Assembly: GCA_902475855.1 (NCBI GenBank)
Contig: CABSBF010000004.1
Coordinates: forward strand, 10,967 to 74,966
Reading direction: 5' to 3'
DNA length: 64,000 nt
DNA from: an uncultured Eubacteriales bacterium
Lineage (GTDB): Bacteria > Bacillota > Clostridia > Oscillospirales > Oscillospiraceae
In this document: one piece after another, positions 51,697 to 59,928 of the stretch
Position numbering within the stretch: the stretch's first letter is position 1
Layout of the letters: every line of letters starts with the position of its first letter
Notes under the pieces: model-generated
Databases searched by the model: none
What the model saw: only the letters and a program-made list of their open reading frames with translations
Told to the model about the DNA's origin: nothing
Position numbers and translations under genes: made by a program

Positions 51697-53490
51697 ATGT
51701 ACTATTCCGCAGGAACTTATGAAGCATTCGCACATCCCGAAAAGCCGAAGGACGTGGATAAGAAATCAGCCTATATCATCGGCACCGGTCTGGCAGGTCT
51801 GACCGCTGCATTCTATCTGGTTCGCGACGGTCAGATGAAGGGAGAGCACATTCATCTGCTTGAAAAGCTTGAGCTCGCCGGCGGCAGCTGCGACGGACGC
51901 AAGGATATCACAAAAGGCTTTTATATGCGCGGCGGACGTGAGATGGATAACCATTTTGAGGTTATGTGGGATACCTTCCGCGACGTTCCGTCCATTGAAA
52001 CGCCCGGTGTCTCCGTTCTGGACGAATACTACTGGCTCAACAAGCACGATCCCAACTATTCTCTTTGCCGGGCAACGGTAAACCGCGGCGAAGACGCGCA
52101 CACCGACAAGAAATTTGCTCTGGATAAGGACTCCGCGCTGGCTCTATCCAAGCTGTTCCTCACGCCGGAAAAAGATCTGGAGGATAAAAAGATCTCCGAC
52201 GTGCTGCCTGAGAGCTTTTGGAGCACCAATTTCTGGCTCTACTGGCAGACCATGTTTGCCTTCCAGCGCTGGTCCAGTGCTCTTGAGATGAAGCGTTACC
52301 TCTGCCGTTATGTGCATCACATCGACGGTCTTCCGGACTTCAGTGCACTGCGTTTCACCAAATACAATCAGTACGAGAGCATGATTCTGCCTCTCGTGAA
52401 ATACCTTGAGGCTCACGGTGTGCGCATTGAATACGGCATGGACGTGAAGAACGTCGTGATCGAGGACGAAGGTGCGCGAAAAATCGCCAAGCAGATTGTC
52501 TATGTCAAGGACGGCAAGGAGCAGACCATCGACCTCATTGAGGACGATCTGGTATTCATCACCAACGGCTGCTGCACCGACACCTCCTGCTACGGCGATC
52601 AGACACACGCACCTGACCTGTCCGGCGTGAAGAACGGCTACGGCGAATCCTGGGATATGTGGAAAGCCATCGCCGCGCAGGCTAAGCACGGTGAATACGG
52701 AAATCCGGACAATTTCTGCACCGATGTTGACGCAACCAACTGGATGAGTGCAACGGTTGCTACCTCTAATGAGGAGATCATCCAGCATATCATGAACATC
52801 TGCAAGCGCGATCCCCGCACGGGCAAGGTAACCACCGGCGGCATCGTGACGGTGAAGGACAGCACCGACAACTGGTATCTTTCCTGGACGATCAACCGTC
52901 AGCCGCAATTCAAGTCTCAGGACAAGAATATGGTGCTTGTCTGGCTGTATTCCCTCAATACGAACAAGGAAGGCAACTATGTCAAAAAAGCCATGCGCGA
53001 CTGCACCGGCGAGGAGGTATGCCGCGAGTGGTTGTATCACATCGGCATTCCGACCGAAGAGATCGACGTGCTGGCGCATATCGCATGTAACACCACCACC
53101 TGCTTCATGCCGTATATCAACGCCTTCTTCCAGCCGAGAAAGGAATCCGACCGGCCGAAGGTCGTGCCTGACGGCGCAGTAAACTTCGCCTTCATCGGCC
53201 AGTTTGCCGAAACGCCTCGTGATACCATCTTTACCACTGAGTATTCCATGCGCACCGGTATGGAATCGGTCTACACGCTGCTCGACATTGACCGTGCCGT
53301 CCCGGAGGTCTGGGGCAGCAAGTATGATGTACGCGAGCTTCTGCGTGCCTGCTATTATGCCATCGACAAAAAACCGCTCAGTGAGGCGAAACTCTCCTTC
53401 GGTGAAAAGGAGCTGCTCAAGATCATTCTGAAAAAGGCCAAGGGCACAGACATTGAGCTTCTGCTGAAAGAAAGCGGACTCATCGTTTGA
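51697..53490 (+). CDS. ohyA: Oleate hydratase (myosin-cross-reactive antigen family)
   Basis: FAD-dependent enzyme that adds water across the double bond of oleate or related unsaturated fatty acids, giving 10-hydroxy acids; in gut bacteria this detoxifies free fatty acids. The 597-residue length is typical. The FAD-binding GTGLAGLTAAFYLVRDG sits at 29-45, followed by LLEKLELAGGSCDG. Other family stretches are GGREMDNHFEVMWDTFRD, LPDFSALRFTKYNQYESMILPL and CTDTSCYGDQTHAP. AGGAGG lies 9 nt before the ATG at 51697. It has its own promoter directly downstream of a TetR gene and ends at a long terminator. Confidence 0.96.
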   Translation: MYYSAGTYEAFAHPEKPKDVDKKSAYIIGTGLAGLTAAFYLVRDGQMKGEHIHLLEKLELAGGSCDGRKDITKGFYMRGGREMDNHFEVMWDTFRDVPSIETPGVSVLDEYYWLNKHDPNYSLCRATVNRGEDAHTDKKFALDKDSALALSKLFLTPEKDLEDKKISDVLPESFWSTNFWLYWQTMFAFQRWSSALEMKRYLCRYVHHIDGLPDFSALRFTKYNQYESMILPLVKYLEAHGVRIEYGMDVKNVVIEDEGARKIAKQIVYVKDGKEQTIDLIEDDLVFITNGCCTDTSCYGDQTHAPDLSGVKNGYGESWDMWKAIAAQAKHGEYGNPDNFCTDVDATNWMSATVATSNEEIIQHIMNICKRDPRTGKVTTGGIVTVKDSTDNWYLSWTINRQPQFKSQDKNMVLVWLYSLNTNKEGNYVKKAMRDCTGEEVCREWLYHIGIPTEEIDVLAHIACNTTTCFMPYINAFFQPRKESDRPKVVPDGAVNFAFIGQFAETPRDTIFTTEYSMRTGMESVYTLLDIDRAVPEVWGSKYDVRELLRACYYAIDKKPLSEAKLSFGEKELLKIILKKAKGTDIELLLKESGLIV

Positions 53491-53547
53491 TTCATCCCCC
53501 GGTGTCCTTCCATGGATGTGCCTCACGGGTAAGGAAATAAAGGACAT

Positions 53548-53594
53548 GGGAGTATTCTCTCTGCCGGCCGGCAGGGAGAATACTCCCGTCTTTT
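53548..53594 (+). terminator. Terminator after oleate hydratase
   Basis: A very long hairpin: GGGAGTATTCTC-TCTGCCGGC pairs with GCCGGCAGG-GAGAATACTCCC with almost no loop, followed by GTCTTTT. It lies 57 nt after the stop codon. Confidence 0.82.
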
Positions 53595-53724
53595 GCTTCA
53601 GAGTCTTTCTTCCTTCTTGCTTTGTTTATCCGTTTTTTGCAATTATCTTTTGTGCATCTTGCAGATTCATTTTATTTATGCCGAATTATTTCCTGTTTAT
53701 TTTAATGAAATGCAAGTTTGTATA

Positions 53725-53753
53725 TTGACTTTTTCATTTTCGGTGTGTAGAGT
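53725..53753 (+). promoter_or_regulatory. Putative sigma-A promoter of ilvE
   Basis: TTGACT (53725-53730), 17-nt spacer, TAGAGT (53748-53753), 33 nt before the start codon. I looked for a T-box (specifier loop and antiterminator) in the 230-nt gap and found none. Confidence 0.5.
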
Positions 53754-53786
53754 ATAGAGCATCACAAAAGGAAAGGTCAGATTTTC

Positions 53787-54881
53787 ATGAACATTACGAT
53801 CACACTGCCCAACCATCCCTCTGCACCTCCCGCCTCGCTGACCGGCGTCGGCTTTGGACGGGTCTTTGCCGATCGGATGTTCTCCATGGACTACACTCCC
53901 GCTGACGGATGGCATGATGCGCGTATAGAGCCGCTGCGTCCGATCTCCCTTCATCCCGCCTGCTGCGTCTTTCACTATGGCGCGGAAGTGTTTGAGGGGC
54001 TGAAGGCTTACCGGCGCAAGGACGGCGGTGTTCAGCTCTTCAGGCCGATTGAAAATGCCCGCCGTCTTTTCCGTTCCTGCGAGCGAATGGCACTGCCTCC
54101 GCTGGAACCCGAGATATTTGTAGAGGCAGTCACGCGCTTTGTTGCGGAGGAAGAAAGCTGGGTGCCGAAAGAAAGCGGAACCTCGCTCTATCTGCGTCCA
54201 TTTGTCATCTGCACTGACACGCAGCTTGGAGTTCACGGCGTTACAAACGCTGCATTCTATATCATCGCCTCCCCGGTCGGCAGCTACTATCCGAAAGGGC
54301 TGTCTCCCGTGCGCATTGCTATTGAAAGCGAGGATGTGCGCGCCGTCCGCGGCGGAACCGGCTATGCGAAATGCGGCGGCAACTACGCCGCGGCCGCTCG
54401 CGCCACCGTTCGCGCGGAAAAAGCCGGCTACGATCAGGTTCTGTGGTTGGACGGCGTGGAACGGCGCTATATTGAAGAAGTCGGTGCAATGAATGTTATG
54501 TTCAAAATCAACGGAAAAATCGTCACGCCCAGTCTGACCGGCTCAATTCTGCCCGGCATCACGCGAAGCACCTGCCTTACGCTTCTGCGGGAGATGGGCC
54601 TTGCAGTCGAAGAACGGCGTTTGGATGTTCACGAATTACTGGATGCTGCGCGTACCGGTACCCTGGAGGAAGCGTGGGGCTGCGGAACGGCCGCAGTGAT
54701 CTCCCCTATCGGCACACTGGCCTTTGACGGCATCGACTACAGGATTCAGGACGGAGGCATCGGCCCGATCTCGCAGAAGCTTTATGACACCATCACCGGG
54801 ATCCAATATGGCCGGATTCAGGACAGTCACGGTTGGATAACGTCGCTGCCCGCCGGGGTTCCTCAGCCCCGAATTGCATAA
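53787..54881 (+). CDS. ilvE: Branched-chain amino acid aminotransferase
   Basis: PLP enzyme (fold type IV) that interconverts Leu, Ile and Val with their keto acids. The 364-residue length fits the longer class of BCATs. Lys195 in GGTGYAKCGGNYA should hold PLP; the substrate-binding part FHYGAEVFEGLKAYRRKDG is at about 65-83, and WLDGVERRYIEEVGAMNVMF follows the Lys. Other ilv or leu genes are absent nearby, so it stands alone between two terminators. Confidence 0.96.
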   Translation: MNITITLPNHPSAPPASLTGVGFGRVFADRMFSMDYTPADGWHDARIEPLRPISLHPACCVFHYGAEVFEGLKAYRRKDGGVQLFRPIENARRLFRSCERMALPPLEPEIFVEAVTRFVAEEESWVPKESGTSLYLRPFVICTDTQLGVHGVTNAAFYIIASPVGSYYPKGLSPVRIAIESEDVRAVRGGTGYAKCGGNYAAAARATVRAEKAGYDQVLWLDGVERRYIEEVGAMNVMFKINGKIVTPSLTGSILPGITRSTCLTLLREMGLAVEERRLDVHELLDAARTGTLEEAWGCGTAAVISPIGTLAFDGIDYRIQDGGIGPISQKLYDTITGIQYGRIQDSHGWITSLPAGVPQPRIA

Positions 54882-54886
54882 AGATG

Positions 54887-54922
54887 CGCCGGATCCGTTC
54901 TGCTGACGGATCCGGCGTTTGC
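54887..54922 (+). terminator. Terminator after ilvE
   Basis: A perfect 12-bp stem (CGCCGGATCCGT / ACGGATCCGGCG) with a 7-nt loop and TTTG. It can also serve the convergent aldo/keto reductase gene. Confidence 0.85.
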
Positions 54923-54925
54923 AAT

Positions 54926-55732
54926 TCAAAAATCAAAGGTCAGTGGATCAAAGCTGGTACGCTTTCCCACATTCATGCTGTTGAGGCGCTCCATGTCCTC
55001 CGTGGAAATGGAAAAATCGAACACATCGAAGTTTTCCGCGAGACGTTCCGGGTTCTTCGATTTCGGAATGGGGATCAGGCCCTGCTGTATGTTCCAGCGC
55101 AGCAGGAGCTGTGCCGTCGTTTTGTGGTAGTGCTCTGCAATCTTCCCAAGCGTTTCCCCAAAGTTCCCGCGCAGCAGCGGTGCCCACGCCATGACCTGTA
55201 TCTCATGTGCGCGGCAAAAGGCAAGAAGTTCCGGGTCATGCAGGAGCGGCGTGTGCTCAATCTGATTGATCATAGGCTGTATCCGGCAGTGATGCAGCAG
55301 CGCCTCCAATTGCGAAATCTCAAAATTGCAGACACCGATGCTCTTCACAATGCCCTCCCGGTAAGCCTGCTCCATTGCTTCCCATGTGCTGTATGTACGC
55401 GCCCGATCCTGTCCGGGCCAATGAATAAGGAAGGCATCCAGATAGGGCGTTTGCAGCTTTTCCAGCGTTTCATGCAGACTGGCCAAAGTCGGCTCATACC
55501 ACTGATTGGTATTGTTGACCTTGCTGATGAGAAATACATCCTCGCGTGGAATGCGGTTCTCCCGGAGTGCATCGCCGAGCGCGGCTTCATTTCCATACAT
55601 CTGCGCCGTATCAAACAGGCGATAGCCCAGCCGGTAAGCCACACCGACGGCGCGGTTCATCTCCTCGCCCGCCTGCATTTTATAAACGCCGAGACCGATT
55701 TCCGGGATTGGGATTCCGTTTGCCAGTTTCAT
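54926..55732 (-). CDS. Aldo/keto reductase
   Basis: NADPH-dependent reductase of the AKR superfamily; the natural substrate is unknown. The 268-residue protein has all four catalytic residues: Asp41 and Tyr46 (DTAQMYGNE), Lys71 (ISKV) and His104 (FLIHWP). The C-terminus holds IPIPKSKNPERLAENFDVFDF, the usual coenzyme-binding segment. GGAGG lies 8 nt before the ATG at 55732. It is a monocistronic gene with its own promoter. Confidence 0.94.
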   Translation of the reverse strand: MKLANGIPIPEIGLGVYKMQAGEEMNRAVGVAYRLGYRLFDTAQMYGNEAALGDALRENRIPREDVFLISKVNNTNQWYEPTLASLHETLEKLQTPYLDAFLIHWPGQDRARTYSTWEAMEQAYREGIVKSIGVCNFEISQLEALLHHCRIQPMINQIEHTPLLHDPELLAFCRAHEIQVMAWAPLLRGNFGETLGKIAEHYHKTTAQLLLRWNIQQGLIPIPKSKNPERLAENFDVFDFSISTEDMERLNSMNVGKRTSFDPLTFDF

Positions 55733-55767
55733 AGTGGTTTCCTCCGTTTAATCCTTAATCTGTCTGT

Positions 55768-55796
55768 ATTATACACGCTTTTGCAAAGAGTTTCCA
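55768..55796 (-). promoter_or_regulatory. Promoter of the aldo/keto reductase gene
   Basis: On the minus strand TGGAAA (55791-55796), 17-nt spacer, exact TATAAT (55768-55773), 35 nt before the ATG. Confidence 0.6.
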
Positions 55797-55821
55797 GCCC
55801 TTACAAGCACCCATCTGTTCT

Positions 55822-56433
55822 TTATCGGAACCAGTCCCGAAGCTTTTGCAACCATTCCAGCGTTTTGAAGCGCAGCTCATACTCATCCTCGCCGCCTCGG
55901 ATAAATGCGGTTTCTTCCCTGTCATAGCCGCCCGCCTGCGCACAAGCGGAAAACTCATCGGCCGTTGCCGCAGTACACAGTGACGGAAACACGACACACC
56001 ACCAGTTGTGTCCCGCTGCCTTGCCGATATTGATGCGCAGAGTCGGATACTCCCCTGCGGGAAGTGTAAAGGTGTCATACCGGCGTGTTTCAAATTCCTC
56101 CAAGCGCACCGACGCCTCAATGCCGCAGCAGGCGCCCTCGGCACGCAAAATCTCGCGTGCCGCACGAACGATTTCATCCAGATGCGCAGAAATCATCTGC
56201 TGCGCCTCCGCCGCGTTCCGGCAGTCCGCAGTCAATCTGTCGACACAGTTGAGGACCGCATCGCGGACGCGCAGCTTCTGTGCCTGATCCTCCTCGGAAT
56301 CGGAATTAGCAACCACGTGCAGACGAACAGTTTTGGATGCGAGCTGACGCTGCTCCAGCAGCGTCTCCGCCGCAAACAGTCCGAAGGCCATCAGCGCAAC
56401 AAGAAGCACCCATGCAATCATTCTGAATTTCAT
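55822..56433 (-). CDS. spoIIR: Stage II sporulation protein R
   Basis: Forespore-made signalling protein that is exported and switches on processing of pro-sigma-E in the mother cell through SpoIIGA. The 203-residue protein (from the ATG at 56433) has an N-terminal signal or anchor (MKFRMIAWVLLVALMAFGLFAA), the family-typical VRLHVVANSDSEEDQAQKLRVRDAV and the most conserved YPTLRINIGKAAGHNWWCVVFPSLC. There is no strong ribosome-binding site; GGACGG precedes the start. Upstream lies a terminator-like hairpin that overlaps the gene's own sigma-F-type promoter. This gene is a clear marker that the organism makes endospores. Confidence 0.94.
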   Translation of the reverse strand: MKFRMIAWVLLVALMAFGLFAAETLLEQRQLASKTVRLHVVANSDSEEDQAQKLRVRDAVLNCVDRLTADCRNAAEAQQMISAHLDEIVRAAREILRAEGACCGIEASVRLEEFETRRYDTFTLPAGEYPTLRINIGKAAGHNWWCVVFPSLCTAATADEFSACAQAGGYDREETAFIRGGEDEYELRFKTLEWLQKLRDWFR

Positions 56434-56435
56434 AC

Positions 56436-56484
56436 AAAAACACCGTCCATATGTAGGATTACCCACAGTATGGACGGTGTTTTC
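56436..56484 (-). terminator. Terminator of the ispE operon, next to the spoIIR start
   Basis: A long stem (AAAACACCGTCCATA and TATGGACGGTGTTTT, about 15 bp) with an 18-nt loop, followed by T's right before the spoIIR ATG. On an ispE read-through transcript this would end transcription or hide the spoIIR ribosome-binding region. Because the spoIIR promoter starts inside it, its own transcript should lack the left arm and not form the stem. Confidence 0.75.
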
Positions 56485-56495
56485 TCATTTTATAC
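56466..56495 (-). promoter_or_regulatory. Forespore (sigma-F/sigma-G type) promoter of spoIIR
   Basis: On the minus strand GTATA (56491-56495) overlaps the ispE stop codon and is followed, after 18 nt, by CATACTG (56466-56472). The consensus for forespore sigma factors is roughly G-[TC]-ATA, then about 15-18 nt, then CATACTA-like; only the last base differs. spoIIR is a known sigma-F gene in Bacillus, which fits. The same layout recurs before the DUF378 gene at 58723. Confidence 0.65.
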
Positions 56496-57347
56496 GTTTC
56501 TCGCGATGAAAACCTCCGGATAGTTCTCCTTCAGCATCGTGCATGCAACCGCAGCATATTCAAAGCTGTCGAAGATCCCAAAGACGGCAGAGCCGCTTCC
56601 GGTCATCTGTGCGCCGTAGGCGCCATAGGTCATCATAATAGACTTGACATAGTTGATCTCAGGATTCTCAAGCACAACGGCCTCTTCAAAGACGTTGCCG
56701 AGCGCCTTGCCGACTGCCTCCAGATCGCCGCTCAGAAGAGCCGCCTGCATTTTCTGTGTATCCGGTCTGCCTGTGATGTGCGTCTCGTCCAGCTTCCGGT
56801 AGAGCTCCCGGGTGGAAAAGGATAGTTTCGGCTTGCAGACAACATAGAACATCTCCGGTGCATCCGGGAGCTTGGTCAGGCGTTCTCCGCGTCCCTCGAC
56901 CAGTGCCGTCCCGCACAGGACGCAGAAAGGCACATCAGAGCCGACCTGCGCGCCGAGTTCGCACAGTGCATACACAGACAGCGGGTAGCCATGATGACGG
57001 TTCAGTGCCCGCAGAACGGCCGCAGCATCCGCACTTCCGCCGCCCAGTCCCGCGCCGCTCGGGATCCGCTTTGTGATGCGGATTTCCAGTCCATCAGGAC
57101 GGCCGCCAAGATTGCGGTAAAAGATTTCCGCCGCTCGCCAAGCCAGATTATTTTCATCCTGCGGGATATCTTCGCGGTCGCAGCAGAGTTTCCACTCTCC
57201 GCTCTCGTCCAGAAGAATCTCCACATCGTCACGCACGGAGATTGTCTGCATAACAGAGCAGATATCGTGGTATCCGTCCTCGCGGCGCGCCAGAACGTCC
57301 AAGGTCAGATTGATTTTTGCAAATGCACCTTCGGTGAGTTTTGTCAT
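56490..57347 (-). CDS. ispE: 4-diphosphocytidyl-2-C-methyl-D-erythritol kinase
   Basis: Phosphorylates CDP-methylerythritol in the MEP route to isoprenoids. The 285-residue protein belongs to the GHMP kinases: AFAKINLTLDVLARREDGYHD at the N-terminus, the ATP loop PSGAGLGGGSADAAAVLRAL at about 95, and the C-terminal TGSGSAVFGIF. The gene starts in the ATGA overlap with the DUF1015 gene and ends at a terminator before spoIIR; the ispE-spoIIR neighbourhood is typical of Clostridia. No other MEP genes are in the window. Confidence 0.97.
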   Translation of the reverse strand: MTKLTEGAFAKINLTLDVLARREDGYHDICSVMQTISVRDDVEILLDESGEWKLCCDREDIPQDENNLAWRAAEIFYRNLGGRPDGLEIRITKRIPSGAGLGGGSADAAAVLRALNRHHGYPLSVYALCELGAQVGSDVPFCVLCGTALVEGRGERLTKLPDAPEMFYVVCKPKLSFSTRELYRKLDETHITGRPDTQKMQAALLSGDLEAVGKALGNVFEEAVVLENPEINYVKSIMMTYGAYGAQMTGSGSAVFGIFDSFEYAAVACTMLKENYPEVFIARNV

Positions 57348-58585
57348 TTGATTTTTCTTCCTTCAAGATAATAGCGTTTTTCGCGGCTGTGTCCCATGGA
57401 GAAAGTCTTGCGCGGCAGAATGCCGTCTGCAATCACGCCGCGGAAGAGCTGGCTTTTTTCCATGGCGGGCAGCAGAAAGCCGATGGCATTTTCCTGTCTT
57501 GCCAGCGCGATCAGTGCATCGTCGTCATGAATATAGTCGATTTCTCCCCTGTTTTCCTTGAGATAGCCGTCCAGGAAGCCCTGGAGCACACCGACTGCAA
57601 GCTGGCTCTTTGCAGGATCAAGATGCAGCACGCCGGACTCGTCGCCGCTGTACCAGCGAACCTCAAATCCCTCTTCCGCGCAGGACTGCTCCTCCAGTGC
57701 GCGAAGCAGTGCCTTGGTATCGCAGGCAGTGACCACGCGGTGGATCGGCTCAAACACTTGAGCTTCATCGTGGATATTCTCCAATTCGACGAGCGCGTAA
57801 CGCGCAGGGTGGTTGGAAAGATCCGCACCTGGGTTCTGTTTTTTCAGTTCTTCATAGCAGGACTTTGCCGTTGCAAGAGAATGGTTGCCGTCGCCAACGG
57901 CAAAAACAACCGGTGTTCCCTTCAGCCCCTCGTATTTTTTGCCGACATTCTCTGTGTATTCCGTCAGCCGGGCGTTGAAGGCTTCTGCCTCCTTGCCATC
58001 CACAAGCCAGCCTGCAATATGGCCGCCGCCTTCCATCAGGTCAAAATCATAGAGCTTCTTCAGAGAATCCTTATGGGCGGCAATCGGCTCGATGAGCACC
58101 TTCTCGTGGTCATCGCAGAGCATCAGAATATGCGGCAGTTCGATCGGAGCATCGCGGCGCACACGCATCCGCGGCGGAATGCGCTCGACGACCGTCTTTT
58201 CCGTCGCACGGATGGCAGAGACGGAACCGGCAGAATAATCATACGCATCCAGATCGACCATGCCGACCAGGCCCGGACGAACCGTGCCATTCTCCAGCGT
58301 GCGCTCCACGTAAACGAGGGAATCCTTGAGTGTTTCAAAAACGCCCTGTTCCAGATATTCCTGCATGGTTCGGTTGATGAGCGCCGTGTGCGCTGCCTCC
58401 TGCGGCGTGCCAAGCTCAGCCTCCGGGAGAATCAGGTTGATGGTGGAAGGTGCTCCCTCTGCATTCCTGCGCACACGCTCCCAATATGCAGGGTCGGAGG
58501 TGAACTGGTCGCAGGCGATGACCGCCCATTTTTCCATGGAATCTACCTTCGGAAAAAGAATGTCAGCCGGCAAAAATGCGTTCAT
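57344..58585 (-). CDS. DUF1015 family protein
   Basis: A 413-residue protein of the DUF1015 family, whose function is unknown; in some organisms it sits beside SerA-like or lactate genes. Typical stretches are DILFPKVDSMEKWAVIACDQFTSDPAYW at the start, VVFAVGDGNHSLATAKSCYEELK in the middle, and ARYALVELENIHDE. The ATG at 58585 has GGCGG upstream; six earlier codons are open but overlap it poorly. It overlaps ispE by 4 nt (ATGA). Confidence 0.9.
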   Translation of the reverse strand: MNAFLPADILFPKVDSMEKWAVIACDQFTSDPAYWERVRRNAEGAPSTINLILPEAELGTPQEAAHTALINRTMQEYLEQGVFETLKDSLVYVERTLENGTVRPGLVGMVDLDAYDYSAGSVSAIRATEKTVVERIPPRMRVRRDAPIELPHILMLCDDHEKVLIEPIAAHKDSLKKLYDFDLMEGGGHIAGWLVDGKEAEAFNARLTEYTENVGKKYEGLKGTPVVFAVGDGNHSLATAKSCYEELKKQNPGADLSNHPARYALVELENIHDEAQVFEPIHRVVTACDTKALLRALEEQSCAEEGFEVRWYSGDESGVLHLDPAKSQLAVGVLQGFLDGYLKENRGEIDYIHDDDALIALARQENAIGFLLPAMEKSQLFRGVIADGILPRKTFSMGHSREKRYYLEGRKIK

Positions 58586-58722
58586 GATACAACCGCCTTT
58601 CAAAATCGTTCGTAATTCACGGAAAACCGCTGATAATATTATAGCGCAAAGAGGTCGGTTTTCCTAGCTTTTTCCGGAAAAGAAGCCTCGTGATTTTTGA
58701 CAAATTTCGGCAAAATTATTTA

Positions 58723-58752
58723 GTATATCTAACAAATTTTTAGTGCATACTA
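58723..58752 (+). promoter_or_regulatory. Forespore (sigma-G/sigma-F type) promoter of the DUF378 gene
   Basis: GTATA (58723-58727), 18-nt spacer, CATACTA (58746-58752); the -10 is an exact match to the forespore consensus and the -35 fits. GGGAGG and the ATG follow 29 nt later. The layout equals that of spoIIR. Confidence 0.65.
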
Positions 58753-58780
58753 CCAACAGCATTGAAAGGGAGGAACGTAT

Positions 58781-58990
58781 ATGGACACATTTGCTTTAAT
58801 TCTCAGCATTATCGGCTCCATCAACTGGGGCTTGGTTGGCATTTTCAAATTTGACCTTGTCGCATGGATTTTCGGCGGACAGACCTCGGCCGTCAGCCGT
58901 ATCGTCTATACCATCGTCGGCCTTGCCGGCATCTGGTGCATCACATTTCTGTTCCGCCGCCGCTCACTTGCGGCAGCGGATGATATGTGA
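58781..58990 (+). CDS. DUF378 small membrane protein
   Basis: A 69-residue membrane protein of the DUF378 family with two hydrophobic segments (about 4-30 and 40-60) separated by FGGQTSAVSR; the sequence SIIGSINWGLVGIFKFDLVAW is the family core. Its role is unknown, but members occur widely in spore-formers. GGGAGG is 7 nt before the ATG. The sigma-G-type promoter suggests it is made in the forespore. A weak hairpin without T-run follows (58996-59014). Confidence 0.88.
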   Translation: MDTFALILSIIGSINWGLVGIFKFDLVAWIFGGQTSAVSRIVYTIVGLAGIWCITFLFRRRSLAAADDM

Positions 58991-59041
58991 CCGCAGCAGC
59001 GCAGGCAAAACAGCGCCTGCGCTGAAATACATACTCCGCTC

Positions 59042-59803
59042 TCATGCCCGGTTGATGTGCCCGCGGAAGAAGGCGGCACGAAACTCCGTCGGTGTCTTAT
59101 TTTCATGGTAAGTAAAGAATTTTAAAAAATACTTATACTCCGAAAAACCGCTTCTCTCTGCAATGCTTTGCAGCGGCAGCTCCGAATTGAGCATCAGTGC
59201 CTTAATTTGCTCCATTCTCGCCTGATCAATCGCCTGCTTGATGCTGATACCGAAATTTTGACGAAACACGCGGTTTAGATAGTCAGAATTGTACTGCATT
59301 TCCTGTGCAACATCAGAAATGCGCAGAGCGCGATCGGCGTTCCCGCGGATCCACTCTGCCGTTTTGGTCGCCAATCCCATACCCGGCTTTTGCTCGGACT
59401 GCATATTCAGCTCTATCAGCAACAGGCGGAACAAATACTCCTTTCCTTCCTGCGGAAAGCCAGGCGTTGCCTCGTTGTGCAGAAGCTGACGCATCAGAAG
59501 CAGCACGCGATAATCATTGCGCAGCGTAAGTGTTTTCGGTACAACCGGAGGCATCACCGACCAGAAGTGAAACCAGTAGAACATCACATCGGATGTTTTG
59601 TTCGTTCCGTAATGCCGCAGTCCCGGTTCCAACAAAAGCATTTGCTTCGCAGCAATCTCATATTCTTTTCCGTTCTCGTTCAGGCAAACCATTCCCTTTT
59701 CCACTATGATAAGCTCATAAGAATCGATTACGCGATCGCTGTGGCACCACTCACCGCGTGAACGGAACAGGCCGCCGTTGCTGTATCGGATTTCTTCGTA
59801 CAT
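59042..59803 (-). CDS. AraC-family transcriptional regulator
   Basis: A 253-residue regulator with an N-terminal sugar-binding cupin-like domain (YELIIVEKGMVCLNENGKEYEI, about residues 28-50) and two C-terminal helix-turn-helix units (ISDVAQEMQYNSDYLNRVFRQNFG and LQSIAERSGFSEYKYFLKFF). I start at the ATG at 59803 (MYEEIRYSNGG); 17 upstream codons are open but overlap the intergenic control region. It is divergent from the GH127 gene with 125 nt between the starts, the usual place for a dedicated regulator of a polysaccharide-use gene. Confidence 0.93.
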   Translation of the reverse strand: MYEEIRYSNGGLFRSRGEWCHSDRVIDSYELIIVEKGMVCLNENGKEYEIAAKQMLLLEPGLRHYGTNKTSDVMFYWFHFWSVMPPVVPKTLTLRNDYRVLLLMRQLLHNEATPGFPQEGKEYLFRLLLIELNMQSEQKPGMGLATKTAEWIRGNADRALRISDVAQEMQYNSDYLNRVFRQNFGISIKQAIDQARMEQIKALMLNSELPLQSIAERSGFSEYKYFLKFFTYHENKTPTEFRAAFFRGHINRA

Positions 59804-59840
59804 AAGTCGGATTTTCACCCCAAATCTACATAATATCAGG

Positions 59841-59869
59841 TTGCGATATTTCACAATTTCTTACATAAT
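59841..59869 (+). promoter_or_regulatory. Putative promoter of the GH127 gene
   Basis: TTGCGA (59841-59846), 17-nt spacer, CATAAT (59864-59869), 59 nt before the ATG. It lies in the AraC-GH127 gap, so AraC-type sites are likely nearby, but none could be defined. Confidence 0.45.
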
Positions 59870-59928
59870 TAGGATATACAGATTGTAACAAATGCCGGTT
59901 AATTCGTCAACAGAAAGGAAAAAATATC

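Noticed and set aside
53490..53786. A T-box or other leader before ilvE
   Set aside because: No T-box core, antiterminator or ribosome-linked leader peptide could be found; the stretch holds only the ohyA terminator and a likely promoter.
58996..59014. Terminator after the DUF378 gene
   Set aside because: A hairpin of about 9 bp (CAGCGCAGG / CCTGCGCTG) is present, but it lacks a T-run on either strand, so I did not list it as a terminator.
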